64,000 bases of DNA, from contig CAJNOI010000168.1 of NCBI GenBank assembly GCA_905250115.1, forward strand, positions 126,575 through 190,574, written 5' to 3'. The DNA comes from Adineta steineri (lineage: Eukaryota; Rotifera; Eurotatoria; Adinetida; Adinetidae). The notes under the pieces were generated by a model that was not told where the DNA came from, made no database searches, and was given only the letters and a program-made list of their open reading frames with translations. Shown here piece by piece: positions 25,491 through 38,349 of the stretch (within the stretch, counting starts at the first letter, position 1; every line of letters begins with the position of its first letter). The translations under genes were made by a program, and so were the position numbers.

Positions 25491-28400
25491 TCTGTATGAA
25501 GAATTTGATTATATAGATAGGTATATGGAATCGAAATAAACAGAGAAAGGTAGAGAGAGAGAGTGAGAAGGAAGGAGAAAAAGTAAATGACGATGAAACT
25601 ATGATGATGTGAGGTAAGAAGCCCCAAAATAAAAGTTAAGACAAGAAATAAATTGTGGTCGTGATGTTGAATGTAAGAATATAGTTGTCGTCGTTATCGT
25701 CATCGCCAAGCATCAATCTAGAAGAAAAGAATGAACAAGAAGAAGAAGAAGAAGAAGAACAAAAAAAAGTTTCTGATATTAAAGAACAAGATGTTTTTGA
25801 TAGGTTTCAATCATCCAACAAAGCTAACATTTCTATGATATCATTATTTCATATCAAATAAGAGCTAACATATTGTTTTTTAAAATTTTTTTCACACTTA
25901 CTTCAAAAATTTAAGCGAGAAATAAATAAAAATTTCAACTCCATTTATTTACCTGTGTTTATTCGACTTATAGAATACAATAAAAAGGTTGCTAAAGCAA
26001 TAGTTTTGTCAATAACAAAAGTGTCTACTTCTCCACTACTGATCAATAAGTGTATGGTATAATGAACAAACAAAACAGAGTCGTTCGAATATGCGTGTTA
26101 AACAAAATATTTTTCTACTTTTTTTTTCCTCTCTTTTTCTTTCTAAATCAAAATAGAACAAAATCCTATAGATTTATTTAATGATCTATCCTTTTTTTTC
26201 ATAAAAAAAACAAGTACATTTCATTAAAAAAAAACATCAAATAATAAAATTATCGTCTCTCATATATTAGTGAAAACTTTAATATGTATTTAACCTGAAG
26301 AGATGCCTACTTACTTGAAAATCTAACCATTATAGACTCTACTTTGTAATCGATTTGTTTATATAGCAATTATACTTTATATTCTTGTCGTTCTCCCCTT
26401 TCTCTCTTCATTTATATGCTAAATCTGAAACTATGTTGGTCTTCTTTGATATACGTAAAGAAATGTCTCATTTTTGTTTGAACGACAATATATAGGCTCA
26501 GTTGCATAGCAACATTGTTATTGTGTGTTATACTGATAATTATTCATGCGAAAATGCAATGCTATTTATGCAGACGGCAAAGAGAACATCTCGAGTGTGC
26601 AATACTATAGAAGGTGTATGCTATGCTGTAGCGACAGACTGTTGTCAAGAAGAAGAAGAAGAAGAAGAAGAAGGGAAAGACAGAAAAAGAGAGAAGAGGA
26701 GAAGAAAGACGAGAAAATGATATGACGACAACAGCTATTTCATTGTTATTAGCTTGTATATTACTTTCTCTCTGGATTTTTTCTTAAAACAAAAAAAGAA
26801 AGAGATAAGATTTAACTTATATACAAAAGCCGAGAAAATAATCATTAAAGATAAGATATTGACGTCATATACGGATTATAAAATGTTCGAAATAATTTTT
26901 CAATTGATTCACATACATAAAAAAAGAATGTAATGATAGTAAAAGAAATATATATCATTGGAAAAAGAAAGAATACAGTAAAATTTTTATTAGAAAACCA
27001 GATGGAAAAATATTTTAAATATAAAGGAGTCTTTGTTTCTCAGAAAGCGAGAAGAACAATATCTTCAAGTGAGGAAAAGGAAAGAACGCACTCAACCTTG
27101 TAAATATGCTTATTCTTGGATGCATGATATTAATTTAACTTTTCCTGTTTTTTTCCTATTGTGAAGTGTTTTACCTACACATATTTATATCAATCCAATA
27201 CTGATTAATTATATATATATATAAAGATAAATTTCATATAAGAGATAGAATTACCTTGAATGTTACAGATCATGTTTATCTAGTTATCTATTGTACACAT
27301 GTACCTGACCTGAACTGCATGTATAAAGTGTGAGTAACGACTGACAAGATAATGAACGTACGAGATATATTTCAATTAAGTTCATAGGTCAGAATTCTGA
27401 TAAGATCAATAGAAAAAAAACATTCTATTATATCAGTCACGCAAATATTGGAATAAATATAGAAATTAAGGACATTCTGTAAGAACTATGTATGTATATA
27501 TAGGCAAAAGGTGGTGAAGATTTCTTTCTCTCTATTCTCCAACTTCTCTAGTCACGGCAAACTTCTGAACAACGAGCGCTAATAAGATTTTCACTTTTTT
27601 TCTTCTTCTTCTTCTTTTTTCCTTTTTCCAAACTCATAGCGTGTGTTTTTGTGCGTGTGAACGTGTGTATGCGTGTTTATTTGTCTTTTTGTTGATTTTT
27701 TAACTTTGAGACGATTATGAAAGAAGAAAAGAAAAGAAAAAGACTTTTATTCGTCCCTAACATAAATAAACTGTATGATTAACATTTGTGAGAAAAAAAA
27801 ACGACTTGAAAATGCAAAATATTATTATAAAATTTTATATTCAAAAAGAACAATATAAAACTAACGAAATATACAATACAGAAAATAAATAATTCTATAT
27901 TAATCTAATACTCGTGAAAGCTTTCTTTATTTCTAGTTTTATGTTAAACAGTCTAACAAAAATTGAGATCCGGTAATGATCAAGTTTTGTCATATTTACA
28001 TGTACTATAATTTGTTAGGCTTCATAAACGATAGAAACTTCATTAATCTTAATTTATTTTTTATTTATTTTTTCACCTAAAATTGTACTTAACTTAATCA
28101 TTTGAATATTTAGTTGATCAATGAACATACCTTATAAATTTTGATTCAATCTGTGTATTTATATGACGAGATACTCTTGTCATTATAATAGAGCAACCTT
28201 CCTACCTCTTTTAAATTGTATTACAACCATTTTCTTTCATCATTTTTTCGACAGTGAATAGCAAATCGAAAGAACAACATTCTTTACAAGCCTCTTTAAA
28301 AAACTTATGTCAACATCTATACTTGTGCTTTTTACGTTTGTTACCTCTCTGACAACCGTTGCTCTCTTTTTCTATGTTTTTTTCTTTGTCATCTTCGTTA

Positions 28401-29583
28401 CTGAATAGAAGCCACTTGAAAAGACTGTCATTCAGCTCGAAAATAAACGTCATTAAGTATTTCTATATATATACAGTACATAATAATAATTTTTGAAAAA
28501 AGGCGATAACAAAACAAGGAATACATATAACGTCATATATGTTCCTAACGACAGATAAATCTTATCTGATATAAAATAAATTATTTTGTCCTAATCAATA
28601 ATTCTTAGTTGCACTGAAATTGTTGTTAAATAGATGCAGCTAGACAATTACTTATCAAAAAGAAAAATTGCTGATAACGCAAGTCAAACAGATACAATAA
28701 TAATCAATGTAGTCATATCTTTTTTCCTTTCTTTGTCTTTAGTCATGAAACAGAAAACAATAATTGTCTCAATACGCATAAAGAAGATTTATAGATCTTA
28801 TTATTAAATTAAATCGAATTAGAATATTTATTTCGAAGTTTCTTTTACGATTTGATAACAATCAGAATATTGTGACAAAGGTAAAAATTGATTTTTTTTT
28901 AATAAAGAAAATGCAATGAGTTTTTGTTTTCTAACAAATTCATGACAATAACCTTTTTAATTAACAAATATGAAAATTTTAATTTTTACATTCCCTTCAT
29001 CATCCAAATTAAAGGTTGTTTTTTAACTTATTAAATTATTTAGTAGACCATTCTACCATTCTTGGAATGTTTTTTTTTGTTAAGCGACTCCACTTACCAA
29101 ATGTTCATCTTAGATACGCTTTTAAACATCATAGAAACTTAACAGATACACAACTGTTGATAGGAAATCATTTCGATGAAAAAATACTATATTTTCTTGA
29201 TAAAAATATTTAATTCAATGAATTTCCTATTTCTTATACTCAAATGTATTATGTCGCGTTTTTTTGAGCCTTGAGATTTTCCGTCATAAATTGATTTTCT
29301 TTTTTTTCTATTCAAATAGAAATATATCGATATTACATAATATTATGTATTCATTATTTTTTTATAAAGAATAAATGGAAGAAGAAAAAAAAAGTAAACA
29401 ACCTTTTAAAGAAACAAACTTCTCTCTCTCTGTCTTTGTCTCTTTCTATCAATTAAGCACCATTATTACATGTAGAAATATATACATGTCTCGAAGACAA
29501 AACTATAATGAACGATGAAGTTTACCAAGACAACATGATGAAAAGAAGAAGAAAAAAAAATCTAATTTTACATAAGTTTAAGA
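25491..29583. other. Large intergenic region, 4.1 kb
   Basis: Between the doublecortin gene (start at 25490) and the AF9 gene end. Contains GAA microsatellites (about 25738-25760 and 26648-26672), a CTT tract near 27600-27616 and GT-rich sequence near 27640-27680. The 72-codon plus ORF at 26502-26720 is largely the translated GAA repeat. No gene or RNA gene recognised. Confidence 0.5.
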
Positions 29584-32449
29584 TTACTGTTCGATAGTAT
29601 TTATTGTTGAATAACCAAGATCATTAGCTAATTCTCCAATATGTGATGGACTAAGAGAAAAAAGATCATAGGTAAACATTTCATCTGATGTTTTTGTCAT
29701 TGATAATGTTGATATATCAAATAATTGATGACGTTTAAAAAAACTAACAAATATGATAAGATCATTGATTGAATTTAATTGAAAACGTTTATAAATATAA
29801 ATAAGTTTATATCGTAAATCATCATTAGTAAGACTACTTGGTAAATCTTCTTCATCATTATTATTATTATTATTATTATCATCTTGAGATACGTCACTAT
29901 CATATGGATCTGATTGTTCTGAACATGATACTGGATTTGTTGGTATTTTATTTGATTCAACTGAAAGTTGTTCATGAACTATATGAAAATAGAAATAAAA
30001 TAAGAGATTTGTTTTTTATGTCTAATATTTACATGAATTAGATTTGTCTGAGAATTGATTGTAAGTTTCACTATTTTGTCTATCGATATTCATTGGTGGT
30101 TGAACAGGATTATCTTCAGTTTGAAAGATATCAGTGGAAGGTGAATTTATATTTGGCAGTGGTGGAAATGTATCGATAGATGATAATGATGATGAAACTA
30201 CAGAGCTAATAGAAGGTTCGTTATTAGATTGAGCAGGACTAGGTATAGATTTAGGAGAGTTTAATGTTTGACATTTTTGTTGATTGGATAATAATTTCGA
30301 TGGTGATGGTAAAGGACGATTAAGTTGATCAGGTGGTTTACATAAATTTGAATTTTTGCGATCTATATTTAAAGAAAAAAAATACTTTTTCTAGATTTGT
30401 TTTTGCATTTACCTTTAATAATATTAGTTTTTCCGGATTGACTATTATTCGTAGATTTTTTAACAGATGATAAAGAACGATCTCGTTTTAAATTTGTTGG
30501 AGTTTTAGATGTTAATGATTCTTGTCCTTGTGAATTCTTTTTTAATGATGGTGAAGGCATTGATGAACGTGAACGTTTCTCTATAACTGATGATGGTAGA
30601 ACTTTTTTCTTAGGAATTTTCTTAAGATTATTGATTGAAGCTGATGTAGTAGTTGTATTAGTTGGAGAAATACTAGATGTTGATGGTTGTGAAAGTGATT
30701 CTCGTTTTATCACGACTGTTGAAGGTGATTTAACTATAGTAGCTGATGTTTGTTCTGTTTTAATCGAAATTTTATGAGGATTCTTAATGATTGATTTTTT
30801 CGATGCATTCTGTGAACTTATGACCGTTTTGATTTTAGATGGAGAAGGAACAATTTCTTTCTTTTTTGTATTCATTGTTGTAGGTTGACTAGAAGATTTA
30901 ATGTCATTCGTTGATTGAGATTTGATTAGTTTGGTAGTAGATGAACGTGGTTTAGTTGATGGTGAATCTAAATAAATAATAGGATATAAAAAAGAATATT
31001 TTTATATTTAAATAAATTGCCTATACTTTCAATTATTTCACTAACAGTTATTGGTTGATTTGATGAAGTTTTTATTATTTTTCCTTCTACTACAGTTGAA
31101 GATTTCGATGATATAAGTTTTGGTTTTTTAATATTCGGTGTTGTTGTTGTTGTTTTACTCGAATTTTCATTCTTCACTATTGATTGTACTTGTTTTTTCT
31201 TACTATTATTTATTGATTGTTCGACTTTAACTTTTTTATTAACCACATTTGGTGTAGGACTTGGTGAAAGAGGTCTTTTTTGTGGTGGAGAATGACGACC
31301 AATTGATTCATGAGATGACATTTGTTCGTCGTCCATTTCACTTTCATCACTATCAATATTATTTGATGTTATCGGACCACTATCGACGATTTTCTATGTA
31401 TACAAAAAAAAAAAGAAAAATATGAATAAAATAATTTATGAATTTAAAACTTACAACTACAGTTAAACGGCATCTATTTCGATGTTCTTTCGTTTTATTA
31501 TTCATTATGTTATGAAATACTCTCAGAAAAAATAATATTACAAAACGAAGAAAAAACCTGTAAGTTAAGGTTATTTTAAATCTATTTTCGTTTATGAGTC
31601 ATTTTGCACAGCTGACCTACACGTTATTTTTTTTTCTTCTTCTTTTATTTGCTTATACTAAGAAAAAAAACTTAAAAGAGAGAAAAAAAGAAGTAATAAT
31701 CATACATTGATGACGTTGATCATTACTTTTTTTTTACGTGGGAAAAAAACAAACCTTGATACGGTCATACGCCTCCATACTTTTATGTATTTTACATGTG
31801 ACACGAAAAAAACAACATGCTAACTTACACCACCAGCTGCAAGTATCTTTTGACGAAATTCAGGATCGGGATTATAAATAGTAAAACGATATTTTCGTAG
31901 ATAACTTTCTTTTTGTTGATATGGCCGTCCATCGATAGGTTTATGTAAATCAAGTTCATATTCAATACGAAATTTTTTTGGTTCTGTCTTTGTTTTGAAA
32001 TATATTTCAATTGGCTAAAATAAAATCAGATTTTATTATTAAAATATAAAAATGAAAATTAATTAATACTAAATGAAAACCAGCATAACCACTTTCTTGA
32101 ATAGCATATGGTGTTGTTTTTAATTCTAAAATATTATTTCAAATATTTATTTTGTTTTATAATAAATATATATTTCTACCTCGTTTACTATTTGGATATT
32201 CATGATGAAGATGAAATACACAACGTTGTATTAAACAACTTAAATCACCATTGACATCAGCTGAACGTAAAAATAGTTTCCAATCATGAGTACGTGGTGG
32301 ATTATGTATAGTTGTAGCTTCACATCGAATTATTGAACTATGTCCAACTTCAAAATCAATTTCAATAGTCTGTATATAAAGAAATAGGAATTCTTCCTTT
32401 CCATAACAAAAAAAAAACAGACCTCACTAATGCCATTACGATCATTCAT
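29584..32449 (-). CDS. MLLT1/MLLT3: YEATS-domain AF9/ENL homologue, super elongation complex (8 exons)
   Basis: Minus exons 32449-32423, 32369-32180, 32125-32070, 32014-31829, 31393-31027, 30967-30413, 30362-30033 and 29978-29584; 701 aa. AF9/ENL read acylated histone H3 through the YEATS domain and recruit P-TEFb/AF4 and DOT1L. The N-terminal YEATS domain shows HDWKLFLR, CVFHLHHEYPNSKR, YAIQESGYAGFHLPIEIYF, FRIEYELDL and a closing FRQKILAAGG, matching AF9. A long Ser/Thr/Lys/Pro-rich region (about residues 155-570) is disordered in character. The C-terminal ANC1-homology domain is recognisable in DDLRYKLIYIYKRF and FTYDLFSLSPSHIGELANDL. A poly-Asn run (7 N) and acidic stretch precede it. The intron 31828-31394 also contains a possible alternative first exon with its own ATG (see separate entry). 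Confidence 0.93.
31455..31505 (-). CDS. Possible alternative first exon of the AF9/ENL gene
   Basis: Inside the 435-bp intron following the YEATS exons, an ATG at 31505 opens 17 codons (MNNKTKEHRNRCRLTVV) and is followed by a good donor GTAAGTTT at phase 0. This is the same phase as the acceptor of the next exon (31393). Spliced that way it would give a product lacking the YEATS domain. It cannot be spliced into the YEATS reading frame cleanly: the acceptors just upstream introduce stops or the wrong phase. This is inference only; it could be chance. Confidence 0.3.
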
Positions 32450-33604
32450 TTCGATTGTTTAACAATCTCGAAGCAAAATCTTTTACAATTTAACTTTCGC
32501 AATTGACGTCAGAAAACCTTTTAAACACTCAGTCATGTCTGTAATAAAAAAAAACTTTTCATATATGTTTATGGCAATGAATAAAAAGAAAAATAATAGG
32601 AGAACGAAAGAAAGAACAAAAAAAAGGAAAATTTCGAAGATTCAGATGATGTTATCTATATATATATATATCTGTACGTGAATTATGGATGACCAATAAT
32701 ATTCGTTTTTACTTGTTGATATTATTCTAATCGTTGTTCTAAATAATAGAAATGGTAAAATAAAACGACGTCCTATTCATTATTCATAGATTTTATTGTT
32801 ATCTACTGACATCTTCTAATTTGTTTATATTCATTTATTTATGAATTATGTATAGAAAATGAATGAGTACAATAGATTGTGAAAGATATATTTGATCATG
32901 ATATTTAATCCAAGCTTATTTTTATTGAAATAAACTATTGAAAAAGTAGCCGTACTGATACAAATACCATTCATGGTTGCTAATTAATAGGTAACTATCT
33001 AATCATACATTCTGAATAAGAACTAAATTTAGAAGAATTAAAGAGTAGACTTTTTCTACATATACGCAAATAATTACAAGATTTATTGTAATTATGTAGT
33101 AGAAATAGTTACTAGTTTTTAATCAAATGGCATTGCATATCCTTTTGTTTTACTGAAAATATTTATAAGGAGATTAGCACAATAGCTAAAATAAGCAAAT
33201 TAGCATATGTCTAATTCATACTGTTTATGGCAATTGTTGGCAAAATAAATGTATAGTACTAAAAACAAGAAATCTTTAGAATATACAGTATTGTACTTTC
33301 TATTTTTTTGTTTTTCGATATTTATGATTTACTTATGGTCTTTGTTAGATATATTTGAACTATACTGTATGATCTACACATATTCTACTATAGTTACTGT
33401 TTCGACTGCTTTCTTTCAGTTAATTGCATCAATTGTGCACTGATTTCTATATCGTTTTCCAATGACGCAGAAGCTATAAAACTCGTTGATTTTATTTACT
33501 TTGCATTAGTGATAAAGAATTCAGTATAAAAAAAAACATGAATTAGTAGACGAAAATCGAAAAATGATCAAATACAACGATTATATATTATATAGAAAAT
33601 CTTC

Positions 33605-33659
33605 TTCACGTAATATATGAACTATTGCCTCGTAGTACGTAGTTACTATATTACGTGAA
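33605..33659. repeat. Short inverted repeat (13-bp arms)
   Basis: TTCACGTAATATA at 33605-33617 is repeated in perfect reverse complement at 33647-33659, with a 29-base loop. It could be a degenerate MITE or simply a hairpin. Confidence 0.6.
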
Positions 33660-35474
33660 TAATATGCCCTATATTGACTTAATAGAAGGCAATGAAAAAC
33701 GAAATATCAATCGATTTTAAGAATTATTCTATTTTTTATTTGAATAATGAATGAATGTTTTAAAAAAAGACATATATATTAATAAACGAAACTTAAACAA
33801 AAACATATTTTTATATTATATTTAATAGTAAGTTTTATTAATTGCAGTAAATTTAATAGTTATTCATGCTCTACTCATGTAAATACTTTTTTGACTGAAA
33901 CATTTGTCGCATCTAGCCGGATCTTTTTTTCGTTTTATCGTTACATGAAAGGTATATTCAGTTTAAGTTAAGTATTCAAAACGCGAACGCATTTGAGTGA
34001 CAACTTCCTAAAGTACATAACAAACACATAATATTATTGGTTTGGTTTTATGTGACATGTTCTTTATCTACAGAATACCTTTTTCGTTTTTCATAATATC
34101 TTACAAAATAATATATATGTTATTATCAAGCAGACAATACTATAGCATAAAAAGGATACTCTTTATTGTAATACGATTGTTTTTGTCACGTGGATCAGTG
34201 AAGTATAAACGTATATTTCCTTAATTGCATGGCTCATTGATTGTAAAGAGAATGTATAACTATATCTAATAGTACAGTTTTTGCACTTATCAGTCATGTT
34301 GACATATTTTTGCTCTTGAATTATATTTTGAATTTTTCAAATAAAAATCAGCACATACAAATCATCAATAAAATATTCAAACTAATGTTTATTCCAGAAG
34401 TTTGATAACTGTAATCGATAGTCAATTTGATTAAATCATTCATAATAGTCATGATCTATTCGGTGAAACAACAATTGGTTACTACAACAAAAACAATTGT
34501 AACAACAGTATAATATATCAGTTTCTTTTCGTATTCTGTTTTGTACTCATAACGACAATATAAAACAGATACGCAGACACTTTTTCTGAGTCAAAGTTTA
34601 TTATCAGTTGGTAAGATTTAGTTTAAAATGAATATGACTCATCTTCGTTTTTGCTTTTTTTTTTGTCATTCTACCTGAAAGAAAAGACTCACTAAACAAA
34701 ATATTTATTTATTTCACCTACAAAAAGAGACGGTAATACTATGTAATAACTACATAATACAAATGACAAGCCCCTACACACCTATGTTACTATCAACATG
34801 GAAAAAGAAAAAACAAAATCAAATTTGATTTCGATTAGATATCGAAATGATGCTCAACCATGGGATGATTTCGTGACAACTACGGATAGCTCGTCAACTG
34901 TAAACAATGATTATAAATGAAGAATATGAAAAATAAGAACATTGAATTAAATTAACAAAGACTATACTATAGACTTCCAAACAATATATTTATCTTTGTA
35001 TTGAATCGTAAAATTAACTTTAAATAATCTTGTTATATTTATGTATATTTATATTGTGTTCTGCAGTACTTATGAATAACCATAAAGGCTGTGGTGTTAA
35101 ATATTGTTTATGCTTTGTTAAAGCTTTACAGAAATGTAATCTAATATTATTCAGTAAAAAATTTCATATTTTCAATATGTCATTTAACATGTATAAATAA
35201 ACTTGAGCTGAACAGAATCTATAAGAAATTATTTCATTTTTTTTGTCTATAAACTATTATTATAGAATATTTATAAATCTTTCTACAATAATAATGCATC
35301 GATTGACGTAAATAAGTCATAAATGAATAACTATAGTTTATTTGTTGATATTACAGTCATCCAATTGTTTCATATATATATAGCGTATATTTTTTTTTCC
35401 TTCTGTATTAGAATCATTGAAGTGTATTGTTGCTAAGATAATGCACAAGCAGAGAACGAATGGTATATCCTATA

Positions 35475-35565
35475 GGTTTACCCTACTTTGATCGAAAGTA
35501 AAAATGTCGTTATCTACCGCGTCCTTTTATCGACATTTTTACGTTCGATCAAAGTAGGGTAAACC
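35475..35565. repeat. 91-bp hairpin with 35-bp near-perfect arms
   Basis: The left arm at 35475-35509 begins GGTTTACCCTACTTTGATCG. The right arm at 35531-35565 is its reverse complement with a single mismatch. The loop is 21 bases. No clear target-site duplication was found. It could be a tiny fold-back transposon, or transcribed as a hairpin RNA precursor. Confidence 0.85.
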
Positions 35566-35897
35566 ATCTTTTTATAATCGGTAAGCAAATATAAAATACT
35601 TCAATATTTTGATCATTCTATTAACATATAGATATATGTATCAAAAATGAAAGACACAGATTTTGTTTTATTGTTGTGTAACCAATCAAGTTCTACATTT
35701 AAATTAACTTGATATATATATATATAATCAAAAAACAAACGAAAGACAATGCTAAAAAACAAACAGAAGTAAACTTGCATAGAACTAGCTATTAAAAACA
35801 GAAACGAACTTTATCTACTTCTATATAAATATCACATAATTTTAGATAAAATAAAATTCATACAAATAAACCTTGAGACCACTATATAATGTTTATG

Positions 35898-36845
35898 TTA
35901 TTTTTTTATCTGTTCTTGAGAATCAGTTGATGATGTTGATAATGTATGAGAATTTAAATTAGCAAAAATTGAATGAAGTTGTTGCCATGTTTGTTCATTT
36001 AATTGACGAGCGAGTGAGCCTAAAAATAACTCCTGATCACTTGTAGTTGGTGGCGGTATAATAGAAGGAAAAGTAGATGTTAATAGTGGAATGTTAGATG
36101 ACTTAATTCCTGTCTTTTTAATAACTTGTACTCCAGTATTATTAGTTGATGTTGTTGATTGTATATATTTTCGTTGTTTTGGTATTTCACTATCCCATCG
36201 AGTTTGTAAACCATAAACAGATAATTTCATTTGATGATCATTAAGAATTAATCGAACACAATGATTCTGTATATTAGCAACATCACGTGTTGCAGCTAAT
36301 GCTATTTCATCAAAATCTTCAATTCCATCTTGATCAGCATCAAAACCAGCACGTGTGAACGGTAAACTTTGTGAACTAACGATTTTTTTCATTGTCCATG
36401 TTGGTATACTATTCATATTATTTGTTTCTGTACTATGTTTATTAGAATTTTTACTATTCACATCATCATCATCGTCATTATCTGATTCTTCTATCGGCTG
36501 TTTCATACGACGTTTTTCATAATTTTGTCGTCGACGGTATTTAACATAAAGAAGTAATATACGTCGATAAACGCGTCGAACATCACCAGCTAATAGAGAT
36601 TCACCTAGTTTCGATATTTGATCAAAATAATGTGATATAAGACGTTTTAAAGATTTTAAAGTATCGACAAGTTGATCTAATTTAATTAAATTATGTGAAG
36701 CATCCGAATTCGAACTAAATTGCTTATTATTTATTGAACGGGAAGATCCTTGTGGAGAAAATCGAGTACGTGCTCGATTAGTTGACATAAACGGTTTTTG
36801 ATTATATCGATTTGATGATATTGAATCTGAAGTATTACCACTCAT
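35898..36845 (-). CDS. Unrecognised 315-aa protein
   Basis: Single long exon on the minus strand. The open frame extends to 36875 only through a non-ATG codon; the first in-frame ATG is 36845-36843 (MSGNTSDSISS). Just upstream, TTTTGTTTCCAG ends at 36866 and is a good 3' splice site, so the upstream part is probably intron. I do not recognise the family. Features: Ser/Asn-rich head; a helical basic segment (LKSLKRLISHYFDQI, then VRRVYRRILLLYVKYRRRQ); an acidic poly-Asp/Asn stretch; a single EF-hand-like loop DADQDGIEDFDE; and a Ser/Thr-rich tail. No signal peptide or membrane helix is evident. Function cannot be assigned. Confidence 0.65.
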   Translation of the reverse strand: MSGNTSDSISSNRYNQKPFMSTNRARTRFSPQGSSRSINNKQFSSNSDASHNLIKLDQLVDTLKSLKRLISHYFDQISKLGESLLAGDVRRVYRRILLLYVKYRRRQNYEKRRMKQPIEESDNDDDDDVNSKNSNKHSTETNNMNSIPTWTMKKIVSSQSLPFTRAGFDADQDGIEDFDEIALAATRDVANIQNHCVRLILNDHQMKLSVYGLQTRWDSEIPKQRKYIQSTTSTNNTGVQVIKKTGIKSSNIPLLTSTFPSIIPPPTTSDQELFLGSLARQLNEQTWQQLHSIFANLNSHTLSTSSTDSQEQIKK

Positions 36846-37732
36846 AGTACCTAAAGATAAACAGTCTGGAAACAAAATTAAAATAAATTAAAATCATCTA
36901 AATAAATAAATGATTCTCAAAGAGTAATAATTCCAAAATAAAAGCATCAATCTAGTTCTATTTAGAATCAATCAATATTTATTCATTAAATTAGTGATGT
37001 TTACTTGATTAGCATAATATCACATCTTTTTTTTCTCTTCTTTTATCAATATCAAAATAACATAAAATATCGCTTTCAAAATAAAATAACAAAGAATACT
37101 GTTTGATTAGTTCACATCATAGAAATCTATTATTTCTATTTAGAATGATATAATGACAATATTGTTTCGTATTGAGTTTGTGTACTGTTGTATCTTAAAT
37201 TGTTTGATAAATGAAAACAGTTGTAAACCGAGATCAATAAAAGCTTGTATCATATATTATAATCAATAATGATTCAACGTTGGTCATATCTTTAAAAAGA
37301 AATAAGCTGTTTTATTTCAATAAATAGCTACATATATGTAGCGAATCAATCAATCCAGCAAGATCTTGTTTAGATTTACAACAAGATTTCGATTCGATAG
37401 ATTAAATATCTTCATAGCCATCATTAATAACATATACTATCGAGTTTTATTTTAGACAAAATAAATTTATCTAAAACAAGACCCAAATATACCAAAAACT
37501 GATCAATATTAACTTTGTTTTAAGTCCTTCGTCGTTGATAGTAAGAAATAAAATTACCAATAAGAATGTAAAACAAGCCTCTGATGTATGCAATATGCAT
37601 AGTAGAGAAATGTCGCTGTCATACGTACAGCAGTTAATAACATATTCGTTTTAAGTTTTGTTGTAAACTTACAATTGGTGACATCAGCCTGTAGGAGAAG
37701 TTAATTTGATTTTTTGAGTAATAATTATACCA

Positions 37733-37856
37733 TTAGTAATACAATGTTATTTACAAAAACTGTTTCTGGCATGTTTGACATAATATCTACGAGATTGTCA
37801 CTGTAGATGGTTGTGGATGATATAGAATAGTCACACCCACACCCCACACCCACACT
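37733..37856. repeat. Dispersed repeat copy A with C-rich telomere-like end
   Basis: From ATTAGTAATACAATGTTATT to the CACCCACACC-type tail this is clearly similar (mostly substitutions, high identity by eye) to 46630-46742. Both end in a CACACCCACA-type stretch, so the telomere-like sequence is part of a longer repeat family. Confidence 0.8.
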
Positions 37857-38193
37857 TAAAATAAGTTTAGTTTACTATTTCTAGTCAAAGACAGATACAA
37901 TTTTATTTTAAAATGTTTGTTCTATAACAATACACTTGTTTAGTTAAAAAGTTCATTTATATACTTTGATTGAATAATCTTTATGTCATTGGTAAAATAC
38001 TATTGTATCAAGATGAGTAGTTACCATGTTGATTATCATTTACTGCGACACATGTATTCTTTACTGATTTTGTTTATCCATAGACTAGTATGCCAGTCAG
38101 TATCATAGTGACAATATTCATACCACACATGCAAGAAAATTAGGGTCCTATATCCGTCGCATTTTGGAGAGGAACAGTAATAGTTACCATAAT

Positions 38194-38249
38194 ACCATCT
38201 TGAGGGTGTGAGTATACCTTAGTTTTCCCACCCACACCCACACCCTTAT
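38194..38249. repeat. Telomere-like fold-back element beside the gap
   Basis: ACCATCTTGAGGGTGTGAG (from about 38195) faces CCCACCCACACCCACACCC (about 38228-38246), with a short spacer. The N run starts 3 bases later, so the element may be incomplete. Confidence 0.75.
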
Positions 38250-38349
38250 NNNNNNNNNNNNNNNNNNNNNNNNNNNNNNNNNNNNNNNNNNNNNNNNNNN
38301 NNNNNNNNNNNNNNNNNNNNNNNNNNNNNNNNNNNNNNNNNNNNNNNNN
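38250..38349. other. Assembly gap (100 N)
   Basis: A run of unknown bases, about 100, the usual placeholder length for a scaffold join of unknown size. Confidence 0.98.

Larger units (their letters stand above)
32450..35897. other. Large intergenic region, 3.4 kb
   Basis: AT-rich, with an AT tract around 32654-32672, a small inverted repeat at 33605-33659 and a long hairpin at 35475-35565 (both listed). Short ORFs at 33249-33443 and 34042-34224 have no recognisable product. No gene called. Confidence 0.5.

Noticed and set aside
26502..26720. 72-codon plus-strand ORF ending in poly-Glu and Lys/Arg
   Set aside because: The second half is a translated GAA microsatellite; no splice or homology support.
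27630..27690. GT-rich stretch as a telomere-like element
   Set aside because: It lacks GGG runs and a facing C-rich arm; plain GT-rich sequence.
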